A DNA stretch of 64,000 bases. It comes from Nilaparvata lugens (taxonomy: Eukaryota > Arthropoda > Insecta > Hemiptera > Delphacidae). Location of the stretch: positions 890,973 through 954,972 of the forward strand of contig NC_052517.1 of assembly GCF_014356525.2 (NCBI RefSeq), given 5' to 3'. Below are positions 1 to 11,504 of this stretch, piece after piece. Each line of letters opens with the position of its first letter. The stretch's first letter is position 1. Below the pieces are notes generated by a model that saw only the letters and a list, made by a program, of their open reading frames with translations, had not been told where the DNA came from and made no database searches. The position numbers were made by a program, and so were the translations under genes.

Positions 1-180
1 AATATGATACAGTATCATCTCAACTTGATACACAACACCATAATTTGATACAAAACAGGATAGAGCTATCTGCTTTGTGGAATGATAGACAAGGATAGCA
101 ACACTAATGTTAATCAAATACTGCCATTATAACGTGGAGTGGAGCTGACTATAGTTTGAAGCTGCTCGTCAGATATCAAC
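1..180. repeat. Fragment of the abundant TA-MITE unit
   Basis: This piece carries the unit that recurs throughout the window: the dyad TGATACAGTATCA, then 'cttgatacacaacaccata', a GGATAG...CTATCTGC segment and 'aacgtgga' from the MITE terminal repeat. It lies in the first intron of the formin-like gene. It has no coding content. Confidence 0.75.
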
Positions 181-283
181 CGTTTACTAGAAACAAAATC
201 TACAAAGATAACACGAATATACAAACATTGGGGTTATTGGAAATTGGATTGAATAGAGGTAATTAATTTTGAATTAAAATAAA

Positions 284-922
284 TAGTAGTTCTGTGAACA
301 GTAGACCTCACGCAGTATTCTCATCCACAAGTACCTGATTAAAACTATAGACCTTATGGACATACAGCAATAGACTGGCTTCTCCACACATCTGTGTAAT
401 CACTTGTCAGCTGATTTATGATGAATAATTCTCTAGTATGATTTTCACTCTAATATTGGCGTATGAAGGAGGCTCCTTTTTTCCTTTTATTTATCCTTGA
501 AATGCAAAATTTCCAAAAACCTTGTATATACGTCGACGCGCAATTAAAAAAGGAACATACCTGTCAAATTTCAAGAAAATCTATTACCGCGTTTCGCCGT
601 GAATGCGCAACATATAAATTTAAACATTAAGAGAAATGCCGACCGTCGACTTGATCTTAGCTGCGTACACATATTCGCGCTTCCACCCGCACCGAGCACG
701 CTCCTCCCTCGTACCGCCCTCGCACCACCATCGAACCACAGTCGCGTCGCCCATCATGCACCCATCATGAACGTTACGGAAGATGTTAGATGTTCTCGCG
801 TTCCCCGGTCGAACCACTGTTGCTCCCCGGTCGATCATCAATCGCTCTGCTGGAGTGACGTTCGGTTGCGGAGCAGAGCCAAAGTCTGAACGCACCTTCA
901 GACCTCACTTCGTTCGGTCAAC
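284..922 (-). mobile_element. Long interspersed repeat ('GTCGAC' repeat) interrupted by a 240-bp MITE
   Basis: One copy of a repeat found at least seven times in the window. One end is AGTAGTTCTGTGAACAGTAG and the other is ACCTCACTTCGTTCGGTCAA. Internally it has ACGTCGACGCGCAATT and TTACCGCGTTTCGCCG. Uninterrupted copies read 'cttagacctcac' near the end. Here a 240-bp element (659-898) splits that junction. The superfamily is not clear and I see no coding capacity. Confidence 0.75.
659..898 (-). mobile_element. 240-bp MITE with GGTGCGTACAGA-type ends
   Basis: A GC-rich non-autonomous element bounded by GCTGCGTACACATATTCGCG and a degenerate GTCTG(T/A)ACGCACCTT end. Three more copies lie at 9170-9411, 40317-40557 and 48956-49201. 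It encodes nothing convincing: open frames across it simply reflect its high GC content. The ends resemble those of the unrelated-bodied foldback at 12659-12829, so the two may have shared a transposase (inference). Confidence 0.75.
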
Positions 923-1044
923 AAAGATGACACGAATATACAAACATTGGAGCTATTAGAAATTTGATGTAATAATGTTAATTAATTTTGAATTAAAATG
1001 AAATAATTTGATTATTTATTAATTAGAATAAATAAATGAATTAC

Positions 1045-1128
1045 CTGATCACAGATGAGTCCCCACTTCTTTTCGTCGTCATATTGTTTCAGCAGTTTTG
1101 CCTTGTCAGGTGGAAGATCCATGGAAGC
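1045..1128 (-). CDS. Frl: Formin-like protein (Frl/FMNL), second coding exon
   Basis: A 28-codon internal exon on the minus strand, bounded by a tttcAG acceptor (1130-1129) and a GTAATT donor (1044-1043), phase 0 at both ends. It encodes [20 protein letters not shown] followed by KWGLICDQ. This is the start of the GTPase-binding/FH3 armadillo region of FMNL-family formins, as opposed to DAAM or Diaphanous, whose equivalent segments differ. FMNL formins nucleate and elongate actin filaments downstream of Cdc42/Rac at the cell cortex. The exon joins in frame to the first coding exon at 16933-17073, or to its duplicate at 18468-18608. The rest of the GBD, the FH1 and the FH2 domain must lie beyond position 1. 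Family assignment is from recalled conservation and is strong. Confidence 0.9.
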
Positions 1129-1518
1129 CTGAAACATACAAAAAATGGAAAAATTAGACATAAAAATTAGAAATAAACAAGTCCAGAATAAAAGAAAATT
1201 ATAGGAGTTTTAGAGAAAGGATACCATAAAAAGGAACAAACGTCAAAATAAATAAAGCCAGTATTAGATGAAAAAGATATGACCCCTGGTGGACCAAGTT
1301 TGGGGTGGATGGATGCAGTTGCCGGAGAAGCAAGAGTTGTTGGGGTCACCAATTGAAGGCGTGCTGCCATGAATAGAGTACAATGGAGGCAAATGATAGA
1401 GGAGGCCAAGGAGTACTATAGAAAACGGAGGAGTACTATAGGAGTACTATATAGAAAACGTACACAACGAAATTTGAAAATTTGAATCCAAAAAATCCAG
1501 AATTGAAGAGAAAGACAA
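1129..1518. other. Frl intron 1, unassigned stretch
   Basis: AT-rich intronic sequence with no open frame of interest. A short local duplication ('gaggagtactata' twice near 1410-1450) is the only structure I see. Confidence 0.5.
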
Positions 1519-2406
1519 TGGTGAGGTCCACGTTATAATGGCAGTGGAGAAATATAGGAGCGAAGCGTTACCGATAAGCCTTGCCACTGCCTTCTATAGA
1601 GGATAGCTGATTCATGTAACATCAACTGTTCATTCTTGTTTAAAATAATCAATCATATTCTATTCGTCAAGAAATAGTTATTTGTGCAACTAGTGCGCAA
1701 AGTGACAGTTTGCTGCACCGAAAGAAAAGTTTACGCCCGAGCCGTAGGCGAGGGCGGAATGGTTTGTTGAGTGCAGCAGAGGAACTTTGCGCACCTATTT
1801 CACATTAAGTTTTTCGTACAGTTACCATTGAATATGAAAAGTGGGTGATTATGGGTAAAATTGCCTGAAATCGATCAAATGTAAATCTGTGTAATTTTAT
1901 TATTAATAAATAAAATAGAATGTAGTATGTGTGTTTGAATGGTGGGGCGGCTGTGTGCTGTCAACTGCTGTCATCCACTGTTGTCCACCCCATTAAGATT
2001 CTTATAACGTGCACCAGTCACTGTTACCAACTTAATTTTTATTTTGCTGCACTGGTGCTCCATATAACCTACTAACTATTTTGCGTTGCCATGTTACAAA
2101 TCTGGAGTGCAGGAAAAATTTTTCCCGCACTAGAGCGGAAAAGAGATTTTTTGCGTTCTGTAATCAGTGCAGCAATGGCCACTTTTCAACGTAACTGTAG
2201 GAAAATATATTTTCCAATTATTTAACAATATATTTTCAAGATTGAGATTATTATGTTGATTGATTATATGTCTACATTGTTGAAAAACGATCTGGAAATT
2301 TTGCGGAGGTAGAATAGGATAGCGCTATCTGCTTTGTGGAATGATAGACAAGGATAGCAACAACAATGTAAAACAAATACTGCTATTATAACGTGGACCT
2401 CACTAT
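1519..2406. mobile_element. TA-target MITE carrying a nested foldback
   Basis: The left end reads TGAGGTCCACGTTATAATGG and the right end TATTATAACGTGGACCTCAC, an inverted pair of the family's terminal repeat. Compared with the simple copy at 30575-31065, the interior is split at about 1680-2200 by GC-richer sequence containing GCGCAAAGTG and a CGAGCCGTAGGCGAGGGC hairpin. That hairpin belongs to a different foldback family, also seen near 44300 and 55450. This is nested insertion inside Frl intron 1. Confidence 0.65.
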
Positions 2407-2575
2407 AGCAATAATTAGTGTTCGACATATCGACAATTTCAGTATTACCACAATATGATACAACACCAATACAATATGATATATTATCATCTCAACTTGA
2501 TACACAACACCATAGTTTGATACAAAACAGGATAAAGCTATCTGCTTTGTCGAATAATAGACAAGGATAGATAAA
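2406..2575. repeat. TA-MITE unit (GATACAGTATC type)
   Basis: A second unit abuts the preceding MITE, with 'ctcactatagcaat', gatac-rich dyads and GGATAAAGCTATCTGC. Same family as the arrays at 5075-6105 and 38091-39180. Confidence 0.6.
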
Positions 2576-2825
2576 ACCCAAATACAGCTGACAGGAAATT
2601 GGAAATTCTAGGATAAATAAAAATTCAAGAAAAAGAAAGAGACAAGAGATATTGATGGAAAGAGTATGTAATGACAAATAGTAGACTATAGAGTACTCTA
2701 TAATTATTATGGTGAGATTGCATGCATCAAGATAATCGTGAATCGATATAAAACAATCCAGAGACAAAAGCCAATCGAAAAAAAACAAAGAAAAATCTAT
2801 CAAAGTGGTTGATGAACTGTAACAC

Positions 2826-3410
2826 ACGAAATTGTGTCTTCTTCTTCTTCCACTTCTTCTTTTTCATCTCATCATCCTTATTCTCATCTCACCCTCTTCC
2901 AGTTCTTCTCCTTCTTCTTCCTCGTCTTCTTTCTTCATTTTCTGTCCCACCACACCTTCTGATCCTTTTCGCGGTTTTGCTATTACAGTTATTTTTCCAT
3001 TGTGTGCTCAAATCCTCTTCTTATCGTCAATCTATATTATAATTCTTCTTTTTCCTCATCAACTTCTTCTCCTGCCTTCTTCTTCTTCTTTTCCTCCTTC
3101 TCCTCTTCTCCTACACCTTCTTCTTTTCCTCCTTCTCCACTGTTCCTTCTTCTTCCTCTTCTTCTTCTACCTTTTTCCTTCTGCGTTCTTCTTTATATCC
3201 GGGTTGTTGCCTTGACTTCAACACTCTACTATAACACCCTACAGCCCCTATTTCTCTTACCTCTCCCACACACCCTCATTCATTCACTCTCTCTTTGAGA
3301 GAGAGTATATAATTATCAATAATATAGTATATGAGATCTTATCTTATCTCTCTTCCCCCACACAACAACTCATTCTTTCCACCTCTCTCTCTCATCTCTC
3401 TCTCTCTCTC

Positions 3411-3450
<40 letters not shown>

Positions 3451-3470
3451 TCTTTTTCTCTGAGATGTAA
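2826..3470. repeat. Pyrimidine-rich microsatellite block (TTC)n and (CT)n
   Basis: The plus strand is almost all C and T from about 2828 to 3200 (CTT/TCC triplets), then (CT)n at about 3360-3460. The short open frames on both strands here are low-complexity translations and are not genes. It lies in Frl intron 1. Confidence 0.85.
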
Positions 3471-3799
3471 GTCTTCGAATATATTTTTCTTCCAATATTA
3501 GACGGTTTTTTTCTTCCAATATCAGTTTTGATAACCGGCGGTTTGTGGGCCGATTAGTGTAGATACAACACAGTATTATATTATCCCAATTCAATTCGCA
3601 TTTCATCCAAATATCAACCAATTTCTTAAAAATACCAACCAAATATTCTACACTCCATATTTCGTGAATTTCATTTAATAGAGAGCTATATTGCCAGTTA
3701 TTGTGAATTAGTGAGTACAAGCCGGCATATTAATTGGGATAAGAATAGATAAATCTAATTTAATTAAAAATTTATCACTGCGGTACGATAATGTATTAC

Positions 3800-4096
3800 A
3801 TTGATTGATTGATTGAGTACTTTATTTATGTAGATTACAATATATATGGCTTATACACTGATATACAATAGCTTACAATACAGCAAAATTATAGATGAAT
3901 TTACATAATATAGACTAAGAAAATAATTATTGAACTGTATATGATATGAAAAAGCAGTTTGTAATATAATAACTCTAGATAATAATCATATTGTTATGCA
4001 TCTACATAAATTGGCGGAGCTTTGGACATATCAATGTCCATTCTTCGGAAAGAATATTAAAAATATCCTTCCCACTAACTCTCTACCAAATCCTAC
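3800..4096 (-). mobile_element. Short retroposon / LINE 3' end with (TTGA)n tail
   Basis: Reading the minus strand, it begins at a TTTGGTAGAGAGTTAGTGGG edge and ends in AATAAAGTACTCAATCAATC, a simple tetranucleotide tail typical of non-LTR retroposons. Two further copies (11655-11940, 22484-22768) share the same 5' edge, which suggests a defined short element rather than random truncation. Confidence 0.65.
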
Positions 4097-4206
4097 CTAT
4101 CAGAGACTACAAGAGTTGCATTAATGTCATAACATGAGGATAATTCAACGTATCAGCTGCAGAATCATTTGACGTAATGGAGATAAGGATATGCATTATG
4201 ATTGTA

Positions 4207-4500
4207 CTTAGAACAAGGAAATTAGAACAAATATATCGTATCCTCCAAAGGAATTAATGTAAACGGGAATCCCAATGTACCTAAGGTATCCTTGTCTATC
4301 ATTCCACAAAGCAGACAGCTCTATCCTGTTTTGTGTCAAGTTGAGATGATACTGTATCATATTGTGTTGATACTGTATCATAATGTCGAACACTAATTTG
4401 CTGTAGTGAGGTTAACGTTATAAAGTAAGCACTTAATCAACATTGGTGTTCCTATCCTTGTCTATTATTCCACAAAGCAGATAGTGCTATCCTTTTCTAA
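4207..4500. repeat. TA-MITE units
   Basis: Two partial units with CTTGTCTATCATTCCACAAA, gatac dyads and a 'gtgaggttaacgttataaag' terminal repeat. The first three bases of the terminal repeat are intact, but the internal sequence is decayed. Confidence 0.6.
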
Positions 4501-4729
4501 CACTGCACTGTTGCCAAATTGTTTGTAGACTTGAAGAAATACATTTTTTGGACTCAAAATAGTGTGTGAATTAAGTTATCATTTTTACATAACCTCTAGA
4601 CTGTGTATGCCTAATTAAGGTTTGAAGCAGTTTTGGGCGAATGCCTGTTGTTTTTACCTGCATTGTATCTATTGTCTATGAATAAATAAAATGAAATATA
4701 ATGAAAAAGCAGAAGTATGAAGAGAATCA

Positions 4730-5070
4730 ACAAACAAGAAATGAATAGTTGACCCTATACCTGGTGCCACCTAGTGGCAGATTTGAAAACTAGTCATTCG
4801 GAGAGGAGTGTCCACCAATCAGGTTCTAGTAGGAAGAGCTTAGAGGCGTGGCTATCAGTACTGGCTTGCGATTGGCCAGTCGTTCAAACACGTAAACTAC
4901 GATGGAAATTGAAAATGGTGGTTGGAGTTCTTGTTTAAAATAAACAATCATATTTTACTCATCAAAAAAATATTTTTTTCAATGATTGGATACTACATTT
5001 TCATAATTGAGATTACATATATTGTCAATACATTATAACTCTACATTGTTGAAAAGCGATATGGGGGACG
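4730..5070. other. Frl intron 1, unassigned stretch
   Basis: The GC-richer sequence at about 4740-4890 (for example 'ggtgccacctagtggcag') matches nothing else in the window. I see no gene in it. Confidence 0.4.
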
Positions 5071-5074
5071 TTGC

Positions 5075-6105
5075 AGAGCTATAAAAGGATAGAGTTATCT
5101 GCTTTGTGGAATGATAGACAACGATAGCAACACCAATGTTAATCGAATACTGTAGTGCCATTATAATGGGTATCTCACTACATAAATAATTGTTCGACAA
5201 TATGATACAGTATCAACACAATATGGTAGATTATCACCACAATATGATACAGTATCATCCCAACTTGATACACAACACCATAATTTGATACAGAACAGGA
5301 TAGACCTATCAGCTTTGTGGAATGATAGACAAGGATAGCAACACCAATGTTGATCAAATACTGCCACTATAACGTGGACCTGACTATAGCAAAAAGCATG
5401 GAATTGACAAGGAAATCGTTGCCTGTGACCGTGAGAGCATTAAGCTCTGTTAAAACTATGAATCATAATTTTGTGGTTAGGTATGAGAGACTATTACAAC
5501 AGTATAAAAAGAGCAGAAGTGTAGGCACACGATGAAATAATAAAGATCCTAATCTAGTTCAAGGACTCACTATTCTATTCTACAAGCTTCTTCTTCTTCT
5601 TCTTCTTCATCTTCTTCTGAGCGAGTTCTCCAGTCCCAACACAGTATCAACAAAATATGATACAGTATCATCTCAACTTTATACACAACACCATAATTTG
5701 ATACAAAACAGGATATAGCTATCTGCTCTTTGGAATGATAGACAAGGATAGCAACACCAATGTAGATCAAATACTGCCATTATAACGTGGACCTCACTAT
5801 AGCAATTTGTGATCGACAATATGAAACACTATTAACACAATATGATACAGTATCATCTCAATTTGATACACAACACCATAATTTGATACAAAACAGGATA
5901 GAGCTATCTGCTTTGTAGAAAGATAGACATGGATAGCAACACCAATGTTAATCAAATACTGCCATGATAACGTGGACCTCACTATAGCAATTAGTGTTCT
6001 ACAATATGATACAGTATCATCTCAACTTGATACACAACACCATAATTTGATACAGAACAGGATAGAGCTATCTGCTTTGTGGAATGATAGACAAGGATGG
6101 CAAAA
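5075..6105. repeat. Cluster of TA-MITE units
   Basis: At least four tandem or near-tandem units. Each has GGATAGAGCTATCTGCTTTG or a close variant, then 'caaatactgccat' and 'aacgtggacctcactatag', then the TGATACAGTATCA dyad. Spacing is about 160-190 bases except where a (TTC)n run (about 5587-5620) intervenes. Confidence 0.7.
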
Positions 6106-6681
6106 TATTTGTGGTTATTGAGACGAGGCCGAATTAGAACAACAACCTTCAAGGATGCAGCCGACTATCAAGAACAATGCAAAGATGAAGATGATGATGA
6201 TGAAGAAGAAGAAGAAGACAGGAGGAGGAGGAGGAGAAGGAGAAGAAGGAGAAGAAGAAAATGAAAGAGAAGAAGCTGAAAGGATCCCTTTATCAGAGTG
6301 CATTGCAGTGCAGTGTTGCCACATTGAACAGAGATCAGCCAGCATAACTTGTAAACAACATAGTGCACCATAGCATAGCCGCCTACAGTTCACACATTTC
6401 TCTTCAATCAGTCACCATTGCTAATCCAATAACACTAACAATCCCCATGCAAATAATACTGACAAATAGTAAGTTTGAAGTAGATCTCGCTATAGACTAT
6501 AGCAGCATAGGACTTTAACTATACATATTTCTATATTCCTATATATATTGTATTCCTATCTTCTTATGCTATCTTTTCTCTATACCTATATAGTTATTAG
6601 GTTGAGTGCATAGCTTCTCATATTGCTAGGACAGATTGTAAAAGGGGATACAGCTGTTTACTATAGTGACGTCCACGTTAT

Positions 6682-6987
6682 TAGTAGTTCTGTGAACAGT
6701 AGACCTCACGCAGTATTCTCATCCACAAGTACCTGATTGAAACTACAGACCTTATGGAAATACAGCAATAGACTGGCTTCTCCACACATCTGTGTAATCA
6801 CTTGTCAGCTGATTTATGATGAATAATTCTATAGTCTGATTTTTACGTTCTTTGCCCTATTAACATAGGTAAGGAAAGTATTGCTTTCCGAAAAAAATTA
6901 AGATACCCCAATTTCCAAATTTCTATACGTTTCAAGGTCCCCTGAGTCAGAATTAGTGGTTTTTGGATATGTGTCTGTATGTGTGTG

Positions 6988-7035
<48 letters not shown>

Positions 7036-7936
7036 TGTGTTGTGTGTACACGATATCGTCTCCAAATTAATGGAATGACTTGAAATTTGGAACTTAATGT
7101 CTTACACTAACGGATCCGACACGAACTGTCTTACACGAACAATTTCGATCAAATGCAATTGAAGATGGCGGATAAAATCGTGAAAATGTTGTCAAAAACA
7201 GGGTTTTTCACGATTTTCTCGAATACGGCTCCAACGATTTTAATCAAATTTATACCTAAAATAGTCATTGATAAGCTCTATCAACTGCCACAAGTCCCAT
7301 ATCTGTAAAAATTTCAGGAGCTCTGCCCCATCTATGCAAAGTTTGATTTTAGATTCCCAATTTAGATACAATTTAATCAAAAAATTCCAAGTGGAAAAGA
7401 TTGAGCATGAAAATCTCTTCCATTAATGTTCAGTAACATTTTCACCTAAAATTGAAAATGAGCTCGAAATTTGAGAAAATAAGATTATTAAATTGCAAAC
7501 TGTTGTCAACTGTTGATTCTATTAAATCATTCACTATGAAGAGATAGCACACTTCTTATTGCCCTGTCACCAGCTGGCTTGGATCTTTGAATAGTAGACT
7601 TGAGATGCGCGGGAACACTAGCATCAGGTGATAAATTTTCATAACGGCAAGGAAAGTTATGTGAGTGCGCCACACCAGATTTTTCCTCTAATATTGGCGT
7701 ATGAAGGAGGCTCCTTTTTCCTTTTATATTATCCTTGAAATACAAAATTTCCAAAAACCTTGTATATACGTCGACGCGCATTTAAAAAAGGAACATACCT
7801 GTCAAATTTCATGAATATCCATTACCGCGTTTCGCCGTAAATGCGCAACATTTAAACATTCAAACATTTAAACATTAAGAGAAATGCCAAACCGTCGACT
7901 TGAATCTTAGACCTCACTTCGCTCGGTCAATAATGG
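6682..7936 (-). mobile_element. 'GTCGAC' interspersed repeat, split by an 830-bp element
   Basis: The first part (6682-6845) starts AGTAGTTCTGTGAACAGTAG and breaks off in 'gtctgatttttac'. The repeat resumes at 7679 with CTCTAATATTGGCGTATGAA and ends at 'cgctcggtcaata'. Intact copies read directly from 'tctgatttttac' into 'tctaatattggcg', so the intervening sequence is a later insertion. Confidence 0.75.
6846..7678 (+). mobile_element. 830-bp element with CTTTCC(T)TGCCCTATTA start, nested in an older repeat
   Basis: It begins 'gttctttgccctatta' and ends GCGCCACACCAGATTTTT. It contains a (GT)n run at about 6960-7045 and a conserved 'cgattttctcgaa' segment. Other copies are at 8510-9577 (reversed), 24220-24345 (fragment), 32302-32686 (running into the assembly gap) and 52811-53634. 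No protein is encoded, and the superfamily is unknown to me. Confidence 0.7.
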
Positions 7937-8250
7937 CAGCATTTGATTAGCAATGGTATTGCTATCCTTGTCTATTATTCCACAAAGCGGATAGTGCTAT
8001 CTCTATCTTGCTTTGCTCTATTGCTAGATCGTCTTTTAACAATGTAGAGATAATAATTAATTAACAAAATATTTCATCTTAATCATGAAATTATTGAAAA
8101 ATATAATTTCTTGCATAGTAAAAAATTTGATTATTTTAAACGGGAATGAACAGTTGGTATTACATCAATAAACCTGTATCAGCTACCATCTATAGAAGGC
8201 ATTGACAAGACAGAGGATCGGCAACGTTGTTCTCCTATCTTTCTCCACTG

Positions 8251-8424
8251 CCATTATAACTAAAGTAAAATCGTATGGCTTTTGATGGTGGGGAGTCCCT
8301 TGCGGGAGGGTTCCACCGCCTGAATATATAATTTAAGCCGTCAATGGGCCTTACGACTGTCATACTTCAGCCGGGACCGACAGTTTAACGTGCCCATCCG
8401 ATAACAAGGGGCCATTATAACTAA
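8251..8424 (-). mobile_element. 5'-truncated SINE with 13-bp target site duplication
   Basis: The body (8264-8411) is flanked on both sides by CCATTATAACTAA (8251-8263 and 8412-8424), a perfect 13-bp duplication. On the minus strand it carries ATCGGATGGGCACGTTAA..., GGGACTCCCCACCA and 'gccatacgattttac', matching the 3' part of the full-length SINE at 54458-55173. It lacks that copy's tRNA-like head. It inserted into the terminal region of a TA-MITE. Confidence 0.85.
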
Positions 8425-8509
8425 TGCTCACAAACAAGTTTGTAATGGATCTCGCTATAGACTATACTATGTCTATCAATCTATGTCTATGTCAGTCAAT
8501 ATAGACATG

Positions 8510-9412
8510 AAAAATCTGGTGTGGCGCACTCACACAACTTTCCTTGCCGTTATGAAAATTTATCACCTGATGCTAGTGTTCCCGCGCATCTCAAGTCTAC
8601 TATTCAAATATTTGAGCCAGCTGGTGACAGGGCAATAACGATGGAGACCCACATGAGGTCTGCTATCTCTTCATAGTGAATGATTTAATAGAATCAACAT
8701 TAATTTGCAATTGAATAATCACATTTTCTCGAATTTAAAGCTTATTTTCAATTTTAGGTGAAAATGTTACTGAACATTAATTGTAGAGATTTTCATGCTC
8801 ATTCTATTCCATTTTTTTCGTTTCAATTGTATCTGAAGCCTGATAATTGGGAATCTATCAGCATTGATGGGGCAGAGCTCCTGAAATTTTTACAGATATG
8901 GGACTTGTGGCAGTTGATAAGAGCTTATCGATGACTATTTCAGGTATAACTTTAATCAAAATCATTGGAGCCGTTCTCGAGAAAATCACGAAAAACCCTG
9001 TTTTTGACAACATTTTCGCCATTTTAGCCGCCATCTTGAATCACATTTGATCGAAATTGTTCGTGTCGGATCCTTATATTGTAAGGACCTTACGTTCCAA
9101 ATTGCAAGTCATTCCGTTGATTGGGAGATGAGATATCGTGTACACAGACGCACATACACTCATAAGGTGCGTACAGACTTTCATTCCGCTCCGCAACCGA
9201 ACGTCACTCCAGCAGAGCGATTGATGATCGACCGGCGAGCAACAATGGTTCGACCGGGGAACGCGAGAAGATCTAACATCTTCCGTAACGTTCATGATCG
9301 GTGCGAGTAGAGAGCGGAGGCGGAGCGATTGCTGTGCGATGGTGGTACGTGGGCGGTACGAGGGAGGAGCGTGCTCGGTGCGGGTTGGAAGCACGAGTAT
9401 GTGTACGCAGCT

Positions 9413-9443
<31 letters not shown>

Positions 9444-9577
9444 GACCAACACCCAAAAACCACTTTTTTGGACCCAGGGGACCTTGAAACGTATAGAAAT
9501 TTAGAAATTGGGGTACCTTAATTTTTTCGGAAAGCAATACTTTCCTTACCTATGGTAATAGGGCAAGGAAAGTAAAA
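8510..9577 (-). mobile_element. 830-bp-type element interrupted by a 240-bp MITE
   Basis: A reversed copy of the 830-bp repeat. It starts AAAATCTGGTGTGGCGCACT and ends TTACCTATGGTAATAGGGCA. A 240-bp GC-rich MITE (9170-9411) sits between 'acatacactcat' and the (AC)n run. The copy at 52811-53634 shows the undisturbed order. Confidence 0.75.
9170..9411 (+). mobile_element. 240-bp MITE with GGTGCGTACAGA ends
   Basis: It starts AAGGTGCGTACAGACTTTCA and ends 'atgtgtacgcagct'. It is nested inside the 830-bp element and aligns along its length with the copy at 48956-49201. Confidence 0.75.
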
Positions 9578-10028
9578 AGGGTGTGCTTGCAATATGTAGT
9601 TCAACGACTCAATGCTCTAGTCATCAGTAGGAACTAGCTACGCTTGTTCAAAAAAGATCGGTATACCGGTTAAAAAAAATGTGTTGAGAATTTGAAGTTG
9701 ATTGATGAAAGCAATCCAAAGTAATCGTCGAACACACAGCAAACCTTCAAACGGTCAGCCACTCAAGGCTCAGTAGTAATCAGTGAGAACTCGCTTTGCT
9801 CGTTCAATAATGTTGAAAATATAGCTGACTATTGAATTAATTCTGCAAAGTATGAGGTGGAGAATTTATTGGTTTAGTCATCAGTGGGAACTCGCTACGC
9901 TAGTTCAGAAAGGACGGAGTTATATATCTGCTATAAGAGTGTAGTATGCATGATGCATATCGACAACCCGGATACGAAAACGCATAAAAAGTAAGGAAGC
10001 AAAAAAGGAAGCAATAAAACACTAGAGA

Positions 10029-11235
10029 TAGAGGATGAGTCATGCAAACAAGAAGGAGAAAAATAGTAGAAAAGAAAGAGGAGGATGTGGAGAAGGAGAA
10101 GAACGGTGAGGGTTGGAAAAGTAGGAGTAGGAGAAGGATATTAAGGAGGAGGAGGAGGATGAGGAGGAGGAGAGGAGGAGAAAAGAGAATGTGCAGGAGG
10201 AAAAGGGAAAGGAGGAAGAGGAAGAGGAAGATGTAGAGAAGGAGGAGGAAGAGGAGAAGGTCGAGGAGGGAGTGGAGGAGGAGGATATGGAGGAATAGGA
10301 GGAGAAGAAAGATATGTAGGAAGAGGAATAAGAAGAGGAAGAGAAGGATGAAGTGAAGGAGGAAAAGGATGATGTGGATGATGTGAAGGAGAAGGAGGAG
10401 GAGAAAGAGGAGAAGGTCGAGGAGGGAGTGGAGGAGAAGGAGGATATGGAGGATGAGGAGAAAGATATGGAGGAAGAGGAATAAGGAGAGGAAGAGAAGG
10501 ATGAAGTGAAGGAGGAAAAGGATGATGTGGATGATGTGAAGGAGAAGGAGGAGGAGAAAGAGGAGAAGGTCGAGGAGGGAGTGGAGGAGAAGGAGGATAT
10601 GGAGGATGAGGAGAAAGATATGGAGGAAGAGGAATAAGGAGAGGAAGAGAAGGATGAAGTGAAGGAGGAAAAGGATGATGTGGATGATGTGAAGGAGAAG
10701 GAGGAGAAAGAGGAGATGGTCGAGGAGGGAGTGGAGGAGAAGGAGGATATGGAGGAGGAGGAGGAGGAGGAGAAAGATATGGAGGATGAGGAATAAGGAG
10801 AGGATGAGAAGGATGAAGTGGAGGAGAAGAAGGATATGCAGGAGGACGAGAAGGAGGAGAAAGATATGGAGGAAGAGGAATACGGAGAGGAAGAGAAGGA
10901 TGAAGTGGAGGAGAAAAAGGATATGCAGGAGGACGAGAAGATGGAGAAAGAGATGGAGGGAGAGGAATAAGGAGAGGAAGAGAAGGATGAAGTGGAGGAG
11001 AAAAAGGATATGCAGGAGGACGAGAAGATGGAGAAAGAGATGGAGGGAGAGGAATAAGGAGAGGAAGAGAAGGATGAAGTGGAGGAGAAGAAGGATATGG
11101 AGGAGGACTAGAAGGAAGAGAAAGATATGGAGGAGGAAGAGAAGGAGAAAGATGAGGACGAGGAGAAGAAGCATGTGGAGGAGGTAGATGAGAGTGAGGA
11201 GAATGAGAAAAAGGAGATTGTAGAAGGAAAAATGC
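10029..11235 (+). repeat. 1.2-kb polypurine tract with higher-order repeats
   Basis: The plus strand is almost purely A and G for about 1.2 kb. Within it a unit of about 152 bases recurs (GGAATAAGG-centred at about 10325, 10477 and 10629), followed by a shorter unit of about 85 bases (about 10870-11060). The long minus-strand open frame through this tract is Leu/Ile/Phe/His low complexity with no start context or domain, and I do not regard it as a gene. It lies in Frl intron 1. Confidence 0.85.
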
Positions 11236-11504
11236 AACAAAAACTGATCAGAGAGAAAATATGAAATTTATGTGTGAGAGAGAGTGAAAGAGAGAGTGAT
11301 AGAAGAAGAAAACATGAAACTATATTTATATAGATTTGAAAGGAAAATAGAATTGGAGTGTGCGTTTGTGTGATACAGAATGGAGCAGTGTGAAAGAGAG
11401 AGGGTGTGAGAGATAACAAAAGAAGGAATGACGTCATTGCCAAACAATCACAAAAATAGACCAAATGTGGTGTTAGACTATCAGCTCTGAGCCCCCAGCA
11501 GACT

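Noticed and set aside
599..895. Open frames of about 90 codons on both strands
   Set aside because: They coincide with the GC-rich 240-bp MITE and recur wherever that MITE occurs (9047-9463, 40311-40553, 48929-49231).
9900..11240. 446-codon minus-strand open frame
   Set aside because: It is the translation of a polypurine/polypyrimidine repeat (Leu, Ile, Phe, His only), with no domain and no splice context. Stop codons are simply improbable in such sequence.
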